Of a stretch of 53,318 nucleotides of DNA, positions 49,869-53,318 are shown piece by piece (position 1 is the first letter of the stretch; each line of letters starts with the position of its first letter). A program made the position numbers and the translations under genes. The notes below the pieces were generated by a model. That model saw only the letters and a list, made by a program, of their open reading frames with translations. It was not told the origin of the DNA and searched no databases. Source of the stretch: JBMTVN01 sp046047235 (GTDB lineage: Bacteria > Verrucomicrobiota > Verrucomicrobiia > Limisphaerales > JAHDYP01); NCBI GenBank assembly GCA_046047235.1, contig JBJOII010000012.1:1-53318 (forward strand), written 5' to 3'.

Positions 49869-52800
49869 ATGTCCAGCAAAGGCAGAACAAGTCATTCCCT
49901 TGAGCGGGAGGTTTTCCTGCGTGCTCTGGACTATCCGGATGCAGCGGAACGACGGGAGGTCGTTGAGCGTTCCTGTGCGGGGGATGCCGCTTTGCTGTCG
50001 GCGGTGGAGAGTCTGCTGGCGAGTCACAAGGACGACGGCTTTCTGGAGACACCGTTGGTCTCTGCGGTTGGGAAGCGAGAGTTCGAGGCAGTGCATGCGT
50101 CCGGAGCCGTCACTGAGAAGGAAGGGGATTGGGTTGGCCACTACCGGCTACTGCAGCAGATCGGTGAGGGTGCGGTGGGCATAGTTTTCATGGCGGAGCA
50201 GCAGCGACCCATCTCCCGTCGGGTGGCGATCAAAGTGGTGAAGCCAGGCATGGACACCAAATCGGTGATCGCCCGGTTTGAGTCGGAGCGGCAGGCCCTG
50301 GCCTTGATGGACCATCCGAATATCGCCAAGGTTTTCGAAGCGGGGAGTACGCCTCAGGGCAGGCCTTACTTCGTAATGGAGTTGGTCCGGGGTATCCGTA
50401 TCACCGACTACTGCGACCGCAACCAGCTGTCGACGCGTGAACGGCTGCAGTTGTTCATTCAGGTATGCCAGGCCATCCAGCATGCCCACCAGAAGGGCGT
50501 CATTCACCGGGATATCAAACCCTCGAACGTGATGGTGACATCGCAGGATGGTCAGGCAGTCCCGAAGGTCATTGATTTCGGCATTGCGAAGGCGTTTGAG
50601 CATCGGTTGACCGACCGCACTCTATTCACGCGGTTTGAGTCGTTTGTGGGTACTCCGGCGTATATCAGTCCGGAGCAGGCTGAGATGAGCAGTCTGGATA
50701 TTGATACGCGGGCGGACATCTACAGTCTGGGCGTGGTGTTGTATGAGCTGCTCACGGGGCGGACGCCGTTTGACGCGAAGGAACTGGTCACGGCGGGGTT
50801 GGACAGCATGCGGCGTACGATACGCGAGCGGGAACCCAAGGCTCCCTCCACCCTGGTTTCCACCATGCTTGCGGGGGAGCGGACGGTGACGGCTGAGCGG
50901 AGGCAGGTGGAGGATACGAGGCTGGTGCATGTGTTGAAGGGGGACCTTGACTGGATTGTGCTCAAGGCTTTGGAGAAGGACCGGACTCGGCGCTACGAGA
51001 CTGCGAGCGGGCTGGCGCAGGATGTTCAGCGTTACCTGGAGAATGAGCCGGTGATGGCCAGGCCTCCGAGTGCGGTTTACCGGTTTCGGAAGTTTCTTCG
51101 ACGCAACCGGCTGGCCTGCGCCAGTGCCGGTGCGGTGGGTGTGGCGGTGGTAGCGGGCATGGGATTGTTCGCGTGGCAGTTCGTCGAGCGGACCAAGGCG
51201 GTCCATCGCCTTCAGCAGGCTGAGGAAGAACAGGGCTGGCCTTGGTATGAGGCGGAGCAGGCACGTCAGCTGGCCGAGATCGAGGCGCAGTCGGCGCAAA
51301 GGCAGGCATACAATGCAGATGTGAACCTGGCGCAGCAGGCACTTCAGGCGAATAACCTGGGTCGGGTGGAGTCGTTGTTGGATCGACATCGGCCTGGTCT
51401 GGTGACGTTGGAGGGGGAGGCCCGGTATGGGGGTGATTTGCGTGGATGGGAATGGCGTTATCTTTGGGATCGGAGCCGGAGTGATGCGTTGTTCACCTTG
51501 TGTCAGGAAGCAGGATCAGTGAACAGGTTGAGCGTATCAGCGGATGGTCGCTGGGTGGCGGTTGGGGCTGAACGCCTGGTGCTTTGGGATCTGCGTGCGC
51601 GGTCAGAGGTGCTGCAGTTTCCAGACGCGGACGCTCGCGGCCCGTTTACTTTTTCTCCTACGGAGCGGTTGATTGCCTTTGTGGCGCGAGGTTTGGCCTC
51701 ACCGGCAGGTTCGGGTGGAGACAATTCGCACGTTGCGTTGTGGGATGCTGAATCAAAGCGGGTGTTCCGTGAGCTTCCGCTTTCTGGGCGATGTCTGGGG
51801 CTGGCTTTTTCAGCTGACGGCAAGCGGCTGCTTGTGCTCGGGGGAAGAGAGGAGATCCACCTCTGGGATGTGGCGACGGGTGAGCTGCTGTCATCGGTGC
51901 ACATGGCTCCGGAGCCTTTTGGGGGTGGACTACCGCCTTTCCTGGGGAGTGCGGCGATTTCAGATGACTTGCGTCGGGTAGCTTTGGCGGTGGGTGGCGG
52001 CAGGTTGCGAGTGTTGGATGTCGCGACAGGCAGGACTATGTGGGAGGCCGCGGCAGCGGATGAGATGGTGACGAGCCTGGCTTTCTCACCGGATGGCCGG
52101 ACCTTGGCCTCAGCGGGAGGTTTTGTGGAGAGTTCGGTGCGTCTCTGGGATGTGTCCGGTGGAAAGGAACTGGGGCGAATGGAAGGGCATCGGACCTACG
52201 TGCGGTCGTTGTTGTTCTGGCCTGATGGCCGGACGCTGGCGAGTGGGAGCGGGGATCAGACGATCCACTTGTGGGACATGGCATGGGTTGATGTGATGCT
52301 GCGAAGGGGAGAGTCCGGGGCGGAGGAAGGAGTGCATACCGATTCGGATCAAGGGACGGTTCCTCCGGCTTTCGTGGAGAGGTCGCCGAAGGCGACTTTA
52401 CGCGGGCACAGGCTGGAGGTTTGGAGCATGGCCTTGTGTCCCGATGGCACGACGTTGGCCAGCGGGGGGAAGGACGGTGTAGTGAATGTGTGGGACGTAT
52501 CGCAGGTAGAAGCCCAAAGGCATTACCGCACCTTGCCGGTCGCCGCAGCACAGTGGGGGTTCTCCGGTTCCGGAGAAGGACTAGTAGTGCTGGAGCGCGG
52601 TGGTCGGGTCTCGAGGTGGCAGGGGCCGGACTACGCTTCGGGTCAAACCCTTGTGGATGTCGGGGATATTAAGCCCATGGACGCAAGCTTCTCGCCGGAC
52701 GGCAGGTGTATGGCGGCGTTGGATCCCGAGCGGGGCTCGCTGATGATCTGGGATTTTACTGAGGGGGAGCGGCTGGATGTAAGGGTGGATGATTGGGAGC

Positions 52801-53318
52801 GGCCCGTTCGCTTTCTGGCGCCGTCCAATACGCTGTTGACTGCGTCTGACGCTGGTCGGGTATTCCGGGTGCGTGACCCCCTCAGTGGTGAGGTGTTGCG
52901 GACTTGGGAACATCAGGAGTCCGGGGGGCGGTTCCTCCCCCTGTTTTCCGGTGCAGGCGAGTGGTATTTGACCTTGGGGCAGGGGGGGGTGGGCCGCCTC
53001 TATTCCGGCTTCGGCGGGGAGGAAGGACTTTTGCTGGCCTCGGAGCACGTGATGCAGGGCGGTGCATTTTCGAATGATGGCAGGTGGTTGGCTGTTCTGA
53101 ACGATGCCGGGGGATGTGAGGTTTGGGATGTGATGGAGGGGCGTAGAGCAGGGACAGTGCAGGGGTTTCTTCAGGGGCTGCATTCCGTTTGCTTTTCTCC
53201 GGACGGTGAGAGGCTGGCTATTGGCAGCAACGGGAATGAGGCCATTAAGCTCTGGGATGTGCGAACGTTGCAGGAGTTGGTCACCTTGCAGGGGGAGGGG
53301 TCGATGTTTCAGGATGTC
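49869..53318 (+). CDS. Membrane Ser/Thr protein kinase with C-terminal WD40 repeats (runs off window)
   Basis: The frame stays open from ATG 49869 to the window end (1150 codons). An N-terminal segment of about 90 residues precedes the Hanks-type kinase: GEGAVGIV (P-loop), VAIKVV, HRDIKPSN near residue 213, DFG near 237, GTPAYISPEQA, and DIYSLGVVLYELLTGRTPF. A single membrane span (ACASAGAVGVAVVAGMGLF) lies near 415-437, so the WD40 part is expected outside the cytoplasm. From about 540 to the end come WD40 blades: SFSPDGRTLASAGG-VRLWD, LFWPDGRTLASGS-IHLWD, CPDGTTLASGG-VNVWD and more. An SD-like site is not clear; GTG 49866 is an in-frame alternative. It probably forms a signalling pair with the ECF sigma factor. 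Confidence 0.92.
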   Translation, partial: MSSKGRTSHSLEREVFLRALDYPDAAERREVVERSCAGDAALLSAVESLLASHKDDGFLETPLVSAVGKREFEAVHASGAVTEKEGDWVGHYRLLQQIGEGAVGIVFMAEQQRPISRRVAIKVVKPGMDTKSVIARFESERQALALMDHPNIAKVFEAGSTPQGRPYFVMELVRGIRITDYCDRNQLSTRERLQLFIQVCQAIQHAHQKGVIHRDIKPSNVMVTSQDGQAVPKVIDFGIAKAFEHRLTDRTLFTRFESFVGTPAYISPEQAEMSSLDIDTRADIYSLGVVLYELLTGRTPFDAKELVTAGLDSMRRTIREREPKAPSTLVSTMLAGERTVTAERRQVEDTRLVHVLKGDLDWIVLKALEKDRTRRYETASGLAQDVQRYLENEPVMARPPSAVYRFRKFLRRNRLACASAGAVGVAVVAGMGLFAWQFVERTKAVHRLQQAEEEQGWPWYEAEQARQLAEIEAQSAQRQAYNADVNLAQQALQANNLGRVESLLDRHRPGLVTLEGEARYGGDLRGWEWRYLWDRSRSDALFTLCQEAGSVNRLSVSADGRWVAVGAERLVLWDLRARSEVLQFPDADARGPFTFSPTERLIAFVARGLASPAGSGGDNSHVALWDAESKRVFRELPLSGRCLGLAFSADGKRLLVLGGREEIHLWDVATGELLSSVHMAPEPFGGGLPPFLGSAAISDDLRRVALAVGGGRLRVLDVATGRTMWEAAAADEMVTSLAFSPDGRTLASAGGFVESSVRLWDVSGGKELGRMEGHRTYVRSLLFWPDGRTLASGSGDQTIHLWDMAWVDVMLRRGESGAEEGVHTDSDQGTVPPAFVERSPKATLRGHRLEVWSMALCPDGTTLASGGKDGVVNVWDVSQVEAQRHYRTLPVAAAQWGFSGSGEGLVVLERGGRVSRWQGPDYASGQTLVDVGDIKPMDASFSPDGRCMAALDPERGSLMIWDFTEGERLDVRVDDWERPVRFLAPSNTLLTASDAGRVFRVRDPLSGEVLRTWEHQESGGRFLPLFSGAGEWYLTLGQGGVGRLYSGFGGEEGLLLASEHVMQGGAFSNDGRWLAVLNDAGGCEVWDVMEGRRAGTVQGFLQGLHSVCFSPDGERLAIGSNGNEAIKLWDVRTLQELVTLQGEGSMFQDV

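Overview
The window looks like chromosomal DNA of a Verrucomicrobiota bacterium (or a close PVC relative). The evidence is the GC-rich, G/T-biased plus strand, a giant secreted protein of tandem Ig-like domains, a Kelch-sodium symporter fusion, a CotH/lamin-tail protein with a Gly/Pro-rich insert, an ECF sigma factor of the planctomycete/verrucomicrobial type beside a WD40 Ser/Thr kinase, and intergenic heptamer repeats. No rRNA, tRNA, phage, IS transposase or CRISPR was seen. The taxonomic call is inference from gene content.

Region 1 (1-8.5 kb) is a sialic-acid locus embedded in repeats. On the minus strand lie a secreted sialidase (4011-5204), a Kelch mutarotase-like domain fused to a Na+/solute symporter (1416-3962) and an N-acylglucosamine 2-epimerase (AGE, start 1113). 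On the plus strand, beyond an RhlE-type RNA helicase, lies N-acetylneuraminate lyase (7561-8487). Together they could release, anomerise, import, cleave and epimerise sialic acid. The epimerase is cut off inside its conserved EFGG motif at 265-276, where it meets, tail to tail, a UvrB fragment that is also cut inside its C-terminal UVR motif. The intergenic spaces of this region hold a composite repeat: heptamer tracts (GCCAAGC/GGTAAGC/GCTGAGG types) next to short perfect hairpins, several joined by a GACTACGG connector. Repeat sequence supplies the stop codons of the helicase and the lyase.

Region 2 (8.5-31 kb) is mostly exported or surface protein genes: a CehA/McbA-type metallohydrolase, a 2715-residue metzincin protease with about 26 Ig-like domains, a membrane/TPR-like protein, a DUF2490 outer-membrane-type protein, an unrecognised secreted protein + MFS transporter + TIM-barrel hydrolase-like set, a DUF1186/SEC-C protein, the CotH protein, a parallel beta-helix lipoprotein, and periplasmic Cu/Zn superoxide dismutase with a clear terminator.

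Region 3 (30.7-46.5 kb) is metabolic and housekeeping: two DUF6933 paralogues flanking a minus-strand operon with PEP carboxylase, a chromate transporter, a large probable PPi-dependent PEP carboxykinase, DUF504, a Tat-exported enolase-superfamily enzyme, glutamate dehydrogenase, a HAD phosphatase and two small exported proteins. A long palindrome occurs twice (28372-28409 and 44686-44721).

Region 4 (46.6-53.3 kb) is a compact plus-strand signalling set: a lipoprotein with TPR-like, single c-heme (CxxCH) and TolB-type propeller parts, an ECF sigma factor, and a membrane Ser/Thr kinase with C-terminal WD40 repeats that runs off the window end.
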